Source: Candidatus Baldrarchaeota archaeon
Lineage (GTDB): Archaea; Asgardarchaeota; Baldrarchaeia; Baldrarchaeales; DXJG01
NCBI GenBank assembly: GCA_030587435.1
Contig: JAUQZC010000165.1
Location: 1-7,749 of the forward strand
Direction: 5' to 3'
Length of the DNA: 7,749 nucleotides
The translations under genes were made by a program, and so were the position numbers. Shown piece by piece: positions 1 to 5,598 of this stretch (position 1 is its first letter; every line of letters starts with the position of its first letter). The notes beneath the pieces were generated by a model. The model saw only the letters and a program-made list of their open reading frames with translations. It made no database searches and was not told where the DNA came from.

Positions 1-1
1 T

Positions 2-265
2 CATAAGGTTGGGGACAAAATAATATTTGATGGAAAGTCCATCAAAGGGAACATCTGCTATAGCGCGCTAATGACATTGCTTCCAAAAATTTATGCTATG
101 CGATACGGCGCAGAATTTCCATGGGCAGAAGAATCAGAGAATAACCGTATACATCACTTCTTTTTATATTCCTTGGAATGCTTCAGAAATCATTTAAATT
201 CTCTCGCATTATTGAATAATGTGAAGAATGATGGTTGTTGCCGGAAAAATTTTCAGACTTTCTGA
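2..265 (+). CDS. TIGR04076-like small protein, 5'-truncated, possibly frameshifted at its 3' end
   Basis: The frame is open from the window edge and ends with TGA at 263-265, so the true start lies outside. The visible part reads HKVGDKIIFDG, then G-N-I-C-Y-S-A, then a block ending in MRYGAEFPW. The order VGD / IC..A / P..YA.RYG..FPW is what I recall of the TIGR04076 family, small proteins of unknown function common in archaea and anaerobes. Family members normally finish about 25-30 residues after the FPW motif with a Val/Phe-rich strand and a basic end such as FKIERI. Here the in-frame tail is unlike that and runs 38 bases into the next gene. Another frame encodes FKFSRIIE and then TAA at 217-219, a much more family-like ending placed 8 bases before the next start. 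This suggests a single frameshift near 180-195, either a real lesion or a sequencing error. The family assignment is from memory of motifs and is moderate. Confidence 0.5.
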   Translation, partial: HKVGDKIIFDGKSIKGNICYSALMTLLPKIYAMRYGAEFPWAEESENNRIHHFFLYSLECFRNHLNSLALLNNVKNDGCCRKNFQTF

Positions 266-914
266 AGCTCTGCCTATAGAAGAGCTGGCTTCTAGGCTTC
301 AGGGCTATACAACTGAGGAAGAATATGAAGAGGGAGATTATCGATTCAAACTTGTAACGGAAATCGTCGGATTAACCACTAAAAACAGCAATCTTAGAGG
401 AGTCTACTCTCACGATTACATAATTCACGTTTTTCACCGCGGAAAGGTCATTCCTTTACCACGCACAATCGAGGCTGTATTTAGCTTTACAGAACTCAAA
501 GACAAAACTCTATTGACTATTGTCGAGAAGAAGCGACTAGCAAACTTCATAGCAAACAAAATGAGCGAAATAATCTTCGGAAAAGCTGGCTTAATAGTAG
601 AGGTCAGAATTCCGCCTGAAACCCTCAGAGACTTTCACTTGAAAAACCCTGAAGACACAAAGATCACATTTTTCGACAACGTAGACATACCAAACATCAA
701 CAAGCTCTCGCTTTACGGACCAGATTTAATCAATACAACACTATTTGAAGACTATTGTAAACACGGAGACTTATGGTATATAGTTACAAGAGCTAAAAAA
801 TACGGCTACGTAGTAGGAATAACCCGTGATTCTTCAGTAACAGTCTTTAACCTAACAGATAAAGAAAAATATCTTGAATTTATAGAAAAAGAGATATGCC
901 CGCTAGTTTCATAA
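228..914 (+). CDS. Conserved-looking hypothetical protein, 228 aa
   Basis: I do not recognise this protein. The start is well bounded: an in-frame TGA at 222-224 leaves only ATG 228 or ATG 231, with a weak GTGAAG ribosome-binding sequence just upstream. The product looks soluble, with no signal peptide or membrane helix. Residues 1-100 are rich in acidic and aromatic residues and predicted strands (RFKLVTEIVGL, DYIIHVFHRGKVIPLPRTI, AVFSFTEL). A basic helix follows at about 100-115 (VEKKRLANFIANKM). The C-terminal part has a strand-rich segment (KITFFDNVDIPNINKLSLYG), then a helix and strands around YIVTRAKKYGYVVGI, and ends in an acidic helix. That layout suggests a two-part alpha/beta protein, but no catalytic or metal-binding motif stands out. 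It follows the TIGR04076-like gene closely and could be co-transcribed with it. It is convergent with the beta-helix gene, 20 bases away. Coding is well supported by length and composition; the function is unknown. Confidence 0.8.
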   Translation: MMVVAGKIFRLSEALPIEELASRLQGYTTEEEYEEGDYRFKLVTEIVGLTTKNSNLRGVYSHDYIIHVFHRGKVIPLPRTIEAVFSFTELKDKTLLTIVEKKRLANFIANKMSEIIFGKAGLIVEVRIPPETLRDFHLKNPEDTKITFFDNVDIPNINKLSLYGPDLINTTLFEDYCKHGDLWYIVTRAKKYGYVVGITRDSSVTVFNLTDKEKYLEFIEKEICPLVS

Positions 915-934
915 TATACTGAACGATTTCCCAT

Positions 935-2401
935 TTAAAGCTGCTCTTTACTCTTCGTTAATTTGTTTTCAGCAGCTGCGTGTGCTTGTCTAGACAGATA
1001 CACTGTAGCTGCTAGAAACACCGCCGTCGAAGTCATTAAAATATACACTAAGTTTTGAGTATTCTGGAGATTTTCAGAATAATCTAACAAATGCTCCTGA
1101 TAATCGCTGTTTAGCTTTGTATAATTTTGTTGAAGCGCAGTGTAGTTTGCTAAAAGTGCGGAATATTCCTCTAGCAGCATCTGATAGGATGAATTCAAAG
1201 TTACAATTTCACGATAAAGCCCTAACACTGTGGAAGAAATTATTTGTATTGTATGACTACCCCAATTGTGGGATATGTAAAGGTGCAGATGCTCTGCATC
1301 TGAAGTATTTAGAACTTTAGGCTTCACTTCCACATTATCGATAAGTACAATTATTGGATTATCTGCCAGTTCTGCGGGAACCGTAACTCTCACAAATCCA
1401 GAAACAAACTTCTCAGTAGTAACCTCAAAGCATAGAATTACACTTCCTGTTTCGTCGGTCCTAAACGCGTAATTTGAAATTGACGAATTAGAAATAATGT
1501 TAACGTTACGTTTCTCTTCGTTTAAGATGATTTCAAATCCAAAAAACATTCCCATTAGAGGATAAATATCACTTCCCTGATCACTTATGACATAGGGTTG
1601 GTCGCCTATTCCATCTTGGTTTGAATCTTGCCCTGAGTAACGGCTCCAATAATTGCCTTCTCCTTTATAACTCCAAATATTATTAGATGAGCTGATCTGT
1701 GTATCCATAATATTGTCGATGAAGTTATTATGATAAATTATGTTGTTGACACTGTTGAAAATCACTATTCCTTTACTATTGTTTGATATAGTATTGCCCG
1801 AGATTAAATTGTTGTGAGAATAAAAATAGAGTCCCAATCCATTAATATTTTTTGAAATGATGTTGTTAAACACTTTATTTTTGATAGATGCTTGTATGAA
1901 GATTCCCTCATGGTTATCTGAGATAACGTTATTTGAAATTGTATTATTGTTTGCGGTAAAAAGCCCTATTCCGTTATTATTGTTCATTATTTTATTGTTG
2001 GTTATGACGCTACCGCTAAACAATCCTATACATACTCCACTATCTCCTATATTAGTGCCGCTGTTTCGTATTGTAAACCCACTAATCGTCACATTGTCGG
2101 CTGATATAGTAATTACACTACCTGTCCCGTTTCCGTCTATAATAGTTAAGTCGGGATTTTCTCCAAATAGAATGACACTTTTATTAACAACAACATTTTC
2201 ATAGTAAATTCCTTCATGTACATAAATTATGTCACCAGTATTCGCATGGTTAATTGCATCCTGTATTGTTGGATAGTCTATTGGAACATGTAAAACATTA
2301 GCACTCGCGTTCACCTTAATTTGACATGTTAGGAAAGATGACAGAATCGTCAATAAAGCAAGTATAAGTAATATTAAATTGGCTCTTTTCAATTTAATCA
2401 C
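935..2401 (-). CDS. NosD-like right-handed beta-helix surface protein with C-terminal membrane anchor
   Basis: A 488-residue secreted protein, probably displayed on the outer face of the membrane. Residues 1-34 form a signal peptide: basic start, hydrophobic run LILLILALLTIL, small residues before the cut. Residues 38-245 are a parallel beta-helix, opening with VPIDYPTIQDAI and continuing with about seven coils rich in NNTISNN / G-I-x-L repeats, as in PbH1 and NosD families. At 250-281 is the closing motif of archaeal NosD-like proteins: NYWS, D263-GIGD267, then DIYPL. Residues 288-390 form a beta-sandwich-like domain. Residues 395-450 are a Leu/Tyr-rich coiled-coil stalk, followed by a membrane helix at about 451-469 and a short basic tail. 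Many NxS/T sequons fit archaeal glycosylation. The start is GTG at 2401-2399; no in-frame ATG lies nearby and no strong ribosome-binding site is visible. The ligand is unknown: beta-helices of this kind may bind polysaccharide or serve as cell-surface structure. NosD proper takes part in copper delivery, but no denitrification genes are present, so I do not assign that role. Confidence 0.88.
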   Translation of the reverse strand: MIKLKRANLILLILALLTILSSFLTCQIKVNASANVLHVPIDYPTIQDAINHANTGDIIYVHEGIYYENVVVNKSVILFGENPDLTIIDGNGTGSVITISADNVTISGFTIRNSGTNIGDSGVCIGLFSGSVITNNKIMNNNNGIGLFTANNNTISNNVISDNHEGIFIQASIKNKVFNNIISKNINGLGLYFYSHNNLISGNTISNNSKGIVIFNSVNNIIYHNNFIDNIMDTQISSSNNIWSYKGEGNYWSRYSGQDSNQDGIGDQPYVISDQGSDIYPLMGMFFGFEIILNEEKRNVNIISNSSISNYAFRTDETGSVILCFEVTTEKFVSGFVRVTVPAELADNPIIVLIDNVEVKPKVLNTSDAEHLHLYISHNWGSHTIQIISSTVLGLYREIVTLNSSYQMLLEEYSALLANYTALQQNYTKLNSDYQEHLLDYSENLQNTQNLVYILMTSTAVFLAATVYLSRQAHAAAENKLTKSKEQL

Positions 2402-2426
2402 ATCATATAATTTTGTTAACAGATGG

Positions 2427-2436
2427 GTTATTAAAG
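2427..2436 (-). promoter_or_regulatory. Possible TATA element for the beta-helix gene
   Basis: On the minus strand the 62-base gap between the two minus-strand genes contains CTTTAATAAC, centred about 30 bases upstream of the GTG start at 2401. With usual archaeal spacing of about 25 bases, transcription would begin almost at the start codon, giving a nearly leaderless message. This would explain the missing ribosome-binding site. AT-rich DNA yields such matches by chance, and the gene may instead be read through from its upstream neighbour. Confidence 0.25.
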
Positions 2437-2463
2437 ATTAATTGGAAACAGCGGGACCATGTC

Positions 2464-3069
2464 TTAAGCCAGTGCTTTTCCGAGGAATAGAGAACTCGCC
2501 GTAGCTGTAAAGAGGGCAACTACGAAAATTAAGGGATCAATGACGGGGCGTAGTAGGTCCCATACTATAACTCCATAGGAAATAATTAGTGCAAGTAACG
2601 ATGTAAAAATCTTAATGTTAACGCTCCATTTTCTGGGTTTAATTTTGTCTTGTTCAATAAGTATTTTATTGAGCATCTCTCTTGCTTGGTCTATTTGATT
2701 CTCTGTTGCAAAATTAACAATATTCTTGTCAACGTCTTGAAATTTGAAGCTTAAAAGCATGTATCTCTGTAATTCCCAAGGCTTTCTTTTAGGCAAAATC
2801 TTTACTACATTGCCCCTTTCCATTTTTTTCAAAATTGTCTGAATTTTACGTGTAAATTGAACATCACTGCTTCTTTCTTCCCCAAACAATTTTGTAATTA
2901 TCTCTTTGACATTAGGGAGATGCAGTTCAAGTTGGAATGAGGCTATTGCCTCTGCAAGGCTGTATTGGTATTCTCCTTTTCTTAGACGTACGTTTGCAGC
3001 TATACAGTCTGTGTTAAGAACTTGTTTTAAAAGTTGAAGTTCATGTTGAGATAGTTCATGCGTAGGCAA
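2464..3069 (-). CDS. Membrane-anchored protein with winged-helix-like N-terminal region
   Basis: A 201-residue protein with a soluble N-terminal part and two C-terminal membrane helices. The start is TTG at 3069-3067: an in-frame TGA lies only a few codons upstream, and AAAGGAG precedes the TTG with 9 bases between GGAG and the start, so the start is well supported. Residues 1-110 are helical and charged. Residues 73-108 (RKIQTILKKMERGNVVKILP, then WELQRY) look like a recognition helix followed by a wing, as in MarR- or ArsR-like folds, but similarity is too weak to name a family. Residues 110-145 are a charged helical linker. Membrane helices lie at about 152-170 and 178-196, leaving almost no tail. 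The arrangement fits an archaeal membrane-tethered transcription regulator. The beta-helix surface protein lies 62 bases downstream on the same strand and may be its partner or target. The function is inferred from architecture only. Confidence 0.72.
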   Translation of the reverse strand: MPTHELSQHELQLLKQVLNTDCIAANVRLRKGEYQYSLAEAIASFQLELHLPNVKEIITKLFGEERSSDVQFTRKIQTILKKMERGNVVKILPKRKPWELQRYMLLSFKFQDVDKNIVNFATENQIDQAREMLNKILIEQDKIKPRKWSVNIKIFTSLLALIISYGVIVWDLLRPVIDPLIFVVALFTATASSLFLGKALA

Positions 3070-3078
3070 TTGCTGGTT

Positions 3079-3082
3079 CTCC
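3079..3082 (-). promoter_or_regulatory. Shine-Dalgarno site fixing a TTG start
   Basis: GGAG, within AAAGGAGAA on the minus strand, lies 9 bases before the TTG at 3069. It is one of the clearest ribosome-binding sites in the window and is the main reason for accepting a TTG start for the membrane-anchored winged-helix-like protein. Confidence 0.6.
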
Positions 3083-3104
3083 TTTCAATAATGTCAATTG
3101 AAAG
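3082..3104. repeat. Perfect 8-bp inverted repeat, candidate operator
   Basis: CTTTCAAT at 3082-3089 and ATTGAAAG at 3097-3104 are exact inverted copies separated by 7 bases. The element lies between a TATA-like sequence (3104-3112) and the ribosome-binding site of the minus-strand gene starting at 3069, so it would cover the expected transcription start. That is where an archaeal repressor dimer would act. Two winged-helix proteins flank this region on either side, either of which could bind here. Binding is inferred from position and symmetry only. Confidence 0.45.
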
Positions 3105-3112
3105 TATTTAAA
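3104..3112 (-). promoter_or_regulatory. Possible TATA element for the winged-helix/membrane gene
   Basis: On the minus strand the sequence TTTAAATAC stands about 39 bases upstream of the TTG start at 3069. With typical archaeal spacing, transcription would start near 3082, leaving a short leader that just contains the AAAGGAG site. The position is sensible, but the surrounding DNA is AT-rich. Confidence 0.4.
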
Positions 3113-3181
3113 AAAGTTTTCCGTAAAAATAAGCTTAATTCTAAAAGAAAAGGAGAATTTTTATTTTTTAACACTTATTCA

Positions 3182-3205
3182 ACGAATTCCATAGAAAAAA
3201 TTCGT
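3182..3205. repeat. 7-bp inverted repeat in the divergent intergenic region
   Basis: ACGAATT at 3182-3188 and AATTCGT at 3199-3205 are exact inverted copies with a 10-base spacer. It sits just upstream of the TATA-like element at 3222-3229 that would serve the plus-strand HTH_45 gene. It could be an activator or repressor site for that gene. Short AT-rich palindromes are common by chance, so this is weaker than the repeat at 3082-3104. Confidence 0.25.
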
Positions 3206-3221
3206 AAATTTTTCAATATGC

Positions 3222-3229
3222 TTATTTAA
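3222..3229 (+). promoter_or_regulatory. Possible TATA element for the HTH_45-type regulator
   Basis: TTATTTAA lies 16 bases before the TTG at 3246. With usual spacing the transcript would begin at about 3250, at or slightly past that TTG. Either the message is essentially leaderless, another TATA is used (for example the AT-rich stretch near 3204-3211), or translation starts further in. The element and the gene start must therefore be judged together. No ribosome-binding site is visible. Confidence 0.3.
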
Positions 3230-3245
3230 CTTACGGTTTGAAGCT

Positions 3246-3602
3246 TTGAACACTTTTAGTGAAAGCCGCTTAATTCATAGGAAGTATAGAGATTTCTTTG
3301 AAATAGTAGCTTCGATATTGGAGCTTGCCAAGAATACATACGTAAGCAGGTTTTTCCTTGTAAAAAACATTGGCACAAACTCTAGGCATATAAAGAAATA
3401 TTTAGACATCCTCGTTCAAAGAGGACTTCTAGGAATTCGCTATAAAGACGGAAAGGTTCTATACAAAACAAATGAAAGAGGCCTTGTTTTCCTAAGGCAT
3501 TATAGTGTTCTAAAAGAAATATTACTCGGCATAAATGCAGACCGTCCAATGGTAATGGCTGAGGCTATTTTGCCATTAGGAGGGGATAGGAACGCGTGCT
3601 AA
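3246..3602 (+). CDS. Small winged-helix DNA-binding protein, HTH_45 type
   Basis: A 118-residue protein matching the archaeal HTH_45-type winged-helix pattern: helix 1 at about 13-29 (YRDFFEIVASILELAKN), helices 2 and 3 at 35-58 with the recognition helix RHIKKYLDILVQRG, a two-strand wing at 61-74 (LGIRYKDGKVLYKT), then ERGLVFLRHYSVLKEIL. That order (IL..A, KYLD.L...GL, Y.TN.G..FL) is typical of small archaeal transcription regulators of about 80-110 residues. The last 25 residues, after LLGI, are an unusual tail, and the final six codons fall inside the left arm of a long inverted repeat. The TTG start is uncertain because no ribosome-binding site is visible, although the whole first helix requires a start near here. 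It is divergent from the winged-helix/membrane gene and convergent with the B12 module. Likely targets are its own promoter region or the divergent unit. Confidence 0.72.
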   Translation: MNTFSESRLIHRKYRDFFEIVASILELAKNTYVSRFFLVKNIGTNSRHIKKYLDILVQRGLLGIRYKDGKVLYKTNERGLVFLRHYSVLKEILLGINADRPMVMAEAILPLGGDRNAC

Positions 3603-3668
3603 AATGACGAAGCCTTCTCCCTTCGATAACCCGTCACAGTAATTTGAGAAGAGTTTAGCGCGCGTTCC
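3589..3668. repeat. 15-bp inverted repeat with 50-base loop between convergent genes
   Basis: GGAACGCGTGCTAAA at 3589-3603 and TTTAGCGCGCGTTCC at 3654-3668 are inverted copies with one difference, which becomes a G-U pair in plus-strand RNA. The arms are GC-rich compared with surrounding DNA, and GGGG/CCC tracts just outside could extend the stem. The loop can form further helices, for instance TGACG 3605-3609 with CGTCA 3632-3636, or CTTCTC 3614-3619 with GAGAAG 3646-3651. The left arm overlaps the last codons and stop of the winged-helix gene. The right arm lies 8 bases beyond the adenosyltransferase stop. It may be a two-way transcription barrier, a structured RNA, or the remnant of a small element with terminal inverted repeats. 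No T-run follows either arm directly, so it is not a classical terminator. Confidence 0.6.
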
Positions 3669-3676
3669 CCCAAAAT

Positions 3677-4213
3677 TTAGAATTCTATTCCTTTTCTAGG
3701 CGGGATTCCTTTTTGAAACGGGTGTTTAATTTCTTTCATTTCAGTTACTAGGTCGGCGATGTCAATTATTTCTTTTGGAGCGTAACGTCCTGTTAAAACA
3801 AGTTCAACGTGTTCCGGTTTTTCTTTAATCAGATTTATGACTTCTTCCGTTTTTATTAGGCGAAGAGAAATGGCAACGTTAACCTCATCTAGGATTACTA
3901 TGTCGTATTCTCCGCTTTTTACGATTTTTTTGGCTAGTTCAAGTGCTTCTTTGGCGATTTTGACATCTTTTTTGCTTGGTGGAAACTGGGTAACAAATTT
4001 TCCTTGACCGAAGGCTTTCAATTTTAGGTTTGGCAACTTATCTATGATGTAGAGTTCACCGTAATCGAATCCGCCTTTGATAAATTGGATTATGTATACT
4101 TTTAGGCCTCTTCCAATGGCTCTTAAGGCTAGGCCGAAGGCGGCGGACGTCTTCCCTTTTCCGTTTCCAGTATAGACTTGGACAAGGCCCTCCTTAAGCT
4201 TTGGCTTAGTCAT
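3677..4213 (-). CDS. cobO: Cob(I)alamin adenosyltransferase, CobA/CobO/BtuR type
   Basis: Transfers the 5'-deoxyadenosyl group of ATP to cob(I)alamin, making adenosylcobalamin, the cofactor of the mutase encoded upstream. It acts in the cytoplasm. Numbered from the ATG at 4213 (178 aa), the protein shows the family's P-loop YTGNGKGKTSAA (G16-T22), the segment YIIQFIKGG at 40-48, a Walker-B-like DIVILDEVN at 104-112, TGR at 141-143, and the usual end TEMKEIKHPF...KGIEF. Length and motif order match complete family members, and nothing is missing. ATG 4213 is preferred: it overlaps the previous stop by 8 bases (ATGACTAA) and has GTGA at a suitable distance. GTG at 4222 would add three residues (M-K-K). 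It is the last gene of the B12 module and translationally coupled to the GTPase gene. It belongs to the CobA/BtuR class, not to the unrelated PduO or EutT classes. Confidence 0.93.
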   Translation of the reverse strand: MTKPKLKEGLVQVYTGNGKGKTSAAFGLALRAIGRGLKVYIIQFIKGGFDYGELYIIDKLPNLKLKAFGQGKFVTQFPPSKKDVKIAKEALELAKKIVKSGEYDIVILDEVNVAISLRLIKTEEVINLIKEKPEHVELVLTGRYAPKEIIDIADLVTEMKEIKHPFQKGIPPRKGIEF

Positions 4214-5171
4214 TTTCTTCACTTTTTCGTTTTATTTTTTCTTTCAAAAGCATGTCTGCAATAGTGTAGGGGTCACTCTCTCTATTCATAATCTTTTCAA
4301 TGAGTAAATCCAGTTTCTTGTTTGTTTTAAGTTCTGCTATTATTGTGTCCGTGAGCCTCTGGCTTATTGCCTCTAAAAGTTCAGCTTTGATTCTTTTCCT
4401 TCTTCTCCTTTCGAGCTCTCCGGCCTCAAGATATTTTCTATGCTCTTCAACAGCCTTTAATAGTTCGTCTACTCCTTCCCCGGTTAATGCTACGGTTTTT
4501 ATTACTTGAGGCTTCCATTTCTTTTCTGTATTTAATTCCAAGGCTGAAAGAAGGTCTATTACTGCTCTGTCAGCGTTTTCTCTGTCCGCTTTATTAATCA
4601 CGAATACGTCGCCTATTTCCATTAATCCAGCCTTTATCGCTTGTATTTCATCGCCAAATCCAGGCGCGAGCACAACTATTACTGTGTGGGCAACCTTAAC
4701 GATATCTACTTCAAGCTGGCCTGCGCCTACAGTTTCAACTATTATGTAGTCTTTTCCGGCTGCGTCCAGCACCTTTATTGCATCCTTGGTAGCCTTTGCC
4801 AGTCCACCTAGGCTGTTTCTGCTTGCCATGCTCCTTATGAAAACATCTTTGTCTAGGCTTAAATTTTGCATTCTTATTCTGTCACCGAGAAAGGCGCCGC
4901 CAGTGAAGGGACTTGTAGGGTCGACAGCTACCACTCCAACTGATTTTCCGTTTTCTCTAAGTTTTTTGACTATTTTTTCGATAAGTGTACTTTTTCCTGA
5001 GCCTGCTGGCCCAGTTATTCCTATGACATAAGCTTTTCCGGTATGTGGATATATGGCTGAAATTATTTTTTGAGCCTTTTGCCCGTTGTTTTCTATTATG
5101 GTTATTGCTCTCGCTATGCTTCTTTTATCTCCAGCAAGTATTCCTTGAACTAGCTTTTCAATTTCTGTCAA
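4206..5171 (-). CDS. meaB: MeaB/ArgK-type G-protein chaperone of the acyl-CoA mutase
   Basis: A 321-residue GTPase of the SIMIBI class. MeaB-type proteins gate transfer of adenosylcobalamin from the adenosyltransferase to the mutase and protect the mutase from inactivation. Seen in order: N-terminal helices 1-45; P-loop GPAGSGKST at 54-62; VDPTSPFTGGAFLGDRIRM at 83-101; RSMASR at 113-118; ETVGAGQLEVD at 146-156; the G4 motif NKAD at 193-196; and long C-terminal helices (about 235-321) of the kind used for dimerisation. One oddity: the ETVGxGQ motif normally reads VGVGQSE, while here it is VGAGQLE, changing two residues in a loop that couples nucleotide state to the mutase. The start is TTG at 5171-5169, 11 bases after the small-subunit stop; no in-frame ATG or GTG is close. 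ArgK was an early mislabel of this family as an arginine transport kinase; the neighbours settle the mutase role. Confidence 0.93.
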   Translation of the reverse strand: MTEIEKLVQGILAGDKRSIARAITIIENNGQKAQKIISAIYPHTGKAYVIGITGPAGSGKSTLIEKIVKKLRENGKSVGVVAVDPTSPFTGGAFLGDRIRMQNLSLDKDVFIRSMASRNSLGGLAKATKDAIKVLDAAGKDYIIVETVGAGQLEVDIVKVAHTVIVVLAPGFGDEIQAIKAGLMEIGDVFVINKADRENADRAVIDLLSALELNTEKKWKPQVIKTVALTGEGVDELLKAVEEHRKYLEAGELERRRRKRIKAELLEAISQRLTDTIIAELKTNKKLDLLIEKIMNRESDPYTIADMLLKEKIKRKSEEND

Positions 5172-5182
5172 GCTTTTCCACT

Positions 5183-5587
5183 TTATGCCCTTTTCGGCGC
5201 ATTCTCCTTAACAAACTTAACTATAACATCCGTTGGGGTTCCGGGACCGAATATTTCCTTTATTCCTATAGCCTTTAGTTTTGGGACATCCTCATCGGGG
5301 ATTATTCCGCCTGCGAATACCATTACGTCTTTTACGCCTTTTTCCTTCAGAAGCTGCATTATTCTTGGGAATAAAGCCATATGCGCGCCGGATAGAATGC
5401 TTAGACCTATTACGTCCACGTCTTCCTGTATAGCTGTTTCAACTATTTGTTCTGGCGTCTGCCTCAAACCAGTATAGATTACTTCCATTCCAGCGTCGCG
5501 TAAGGCTCTCGCAACTATTTTTGCTCCTCTGTCATGGCTATCCAAGCCCGGTTTTGCGATTAATACGCGTATTTTCCTTTCAGTCAT
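5183..5587 (-). CDS. B12-dependent acyl-CoA mutase, small (cobalamin-binding) subunit
   Basis: A 134-residue Rossmann-like cobalamin-binding domain of the methylmalonyl-CoA mutase type. The base-off/His-on motif DSHDRG is at 16-21, with His18 as expected lower axial ligand of cobalt. GLSILSG at 61-67 and [10 protein letters not shown] at 91-100 form the nucleotide-tail pocket, and the protein ends with [16 protein letters not shown] as in family members. The length matches stand-alone archaeal and HcmB/IcmB-type small subunits. It pairs with the large subunit encoded 10 bases upstream. The start is ATG at 5587 with a strong GGTGAT ribosome-binding site that overlaps the large-subunit stop, so the two chains are probably made in equal amounts. 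The small subunit does not decide substrate; that depends on the large subunit, so a specific symbol such as mcmA2 or hcmB is withheld. Confidence 0.95.
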   Translation of the reverse strand: MTERKIRVLIAKPGLDSHDRGAKIVARALRDAGMEVIYTGLRQTPEQIVETAIQEDVDVIGLSILSGAHMALFPRIMQLLKEKGVKDVMVFAGGIIPDEDVPKLKAIGIKEIFGPGTPTDVIVKFVKENAPKRA

Positions 5588-5592
5588 CCCCC

Positions 5593-5598
5593 ATCACC
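5593..5598 (-). promoter_or_regulatory. Shine-Dalgarno site of the small-subunit gene
   Basis: GGTGAT on the minus strand is fully complementary to the archaeal 16S rRNA 3' end. It stands 5 bases (all G) before ATG 5587 and shares a base with the TAG stop of the large-subunit gene. The arrangement supports termination-reinitiation coupling of the two mutase subunits. Confidence 0.6.

Noticed and set aside
1117..1320. Plus-strand reading frame of 67 codons
   Set aside because: Opposite the C-terminal part of the beta-helix protein gene, with no recognisable product or ribosome-binding site.
1740..2010. Repetitive AT-rich DNA as a possible repeat array
   Set aside because: The repetition follows the codon pattern of Asn-rich beta-helix coils and has no constant unit or spacers, so it is not a CRISPR or tandem repeat array.
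1857..2204. Hydrophobic plus-strand reading frame of 115 codons
   Set aside because: It lies entirely opposite the Asn-rich beta-helix coding repeats; its Leu/Ile/Val/Pro-rich product is the expected complement of that repeat coding.
935..2401. Assignment as the copper-delivery protein NosD of nitrous oxide reductase
   Set aside because: Only the beta-helix and the closing NYW...DGIGD motif are shared. The added beta domain, stalk and membrane anchor, and the lack of nos genes nearby, point to a general surface protein.
3604..3653. tRNA or T-arm-like sequence (TTCGAT) in the loop of the long inverted repeat
   Set aside because: No flanking stem pairs as a T-arm, and no acceptor, D or anticodon arms can be drawn.
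5045..5278. Plus-strand reading frame spanning the junction of the small-subunit and GTPase genes
   Set aside because: Antisense to two confidently identified genes; product is low-complexity Phe/Leu-rich.
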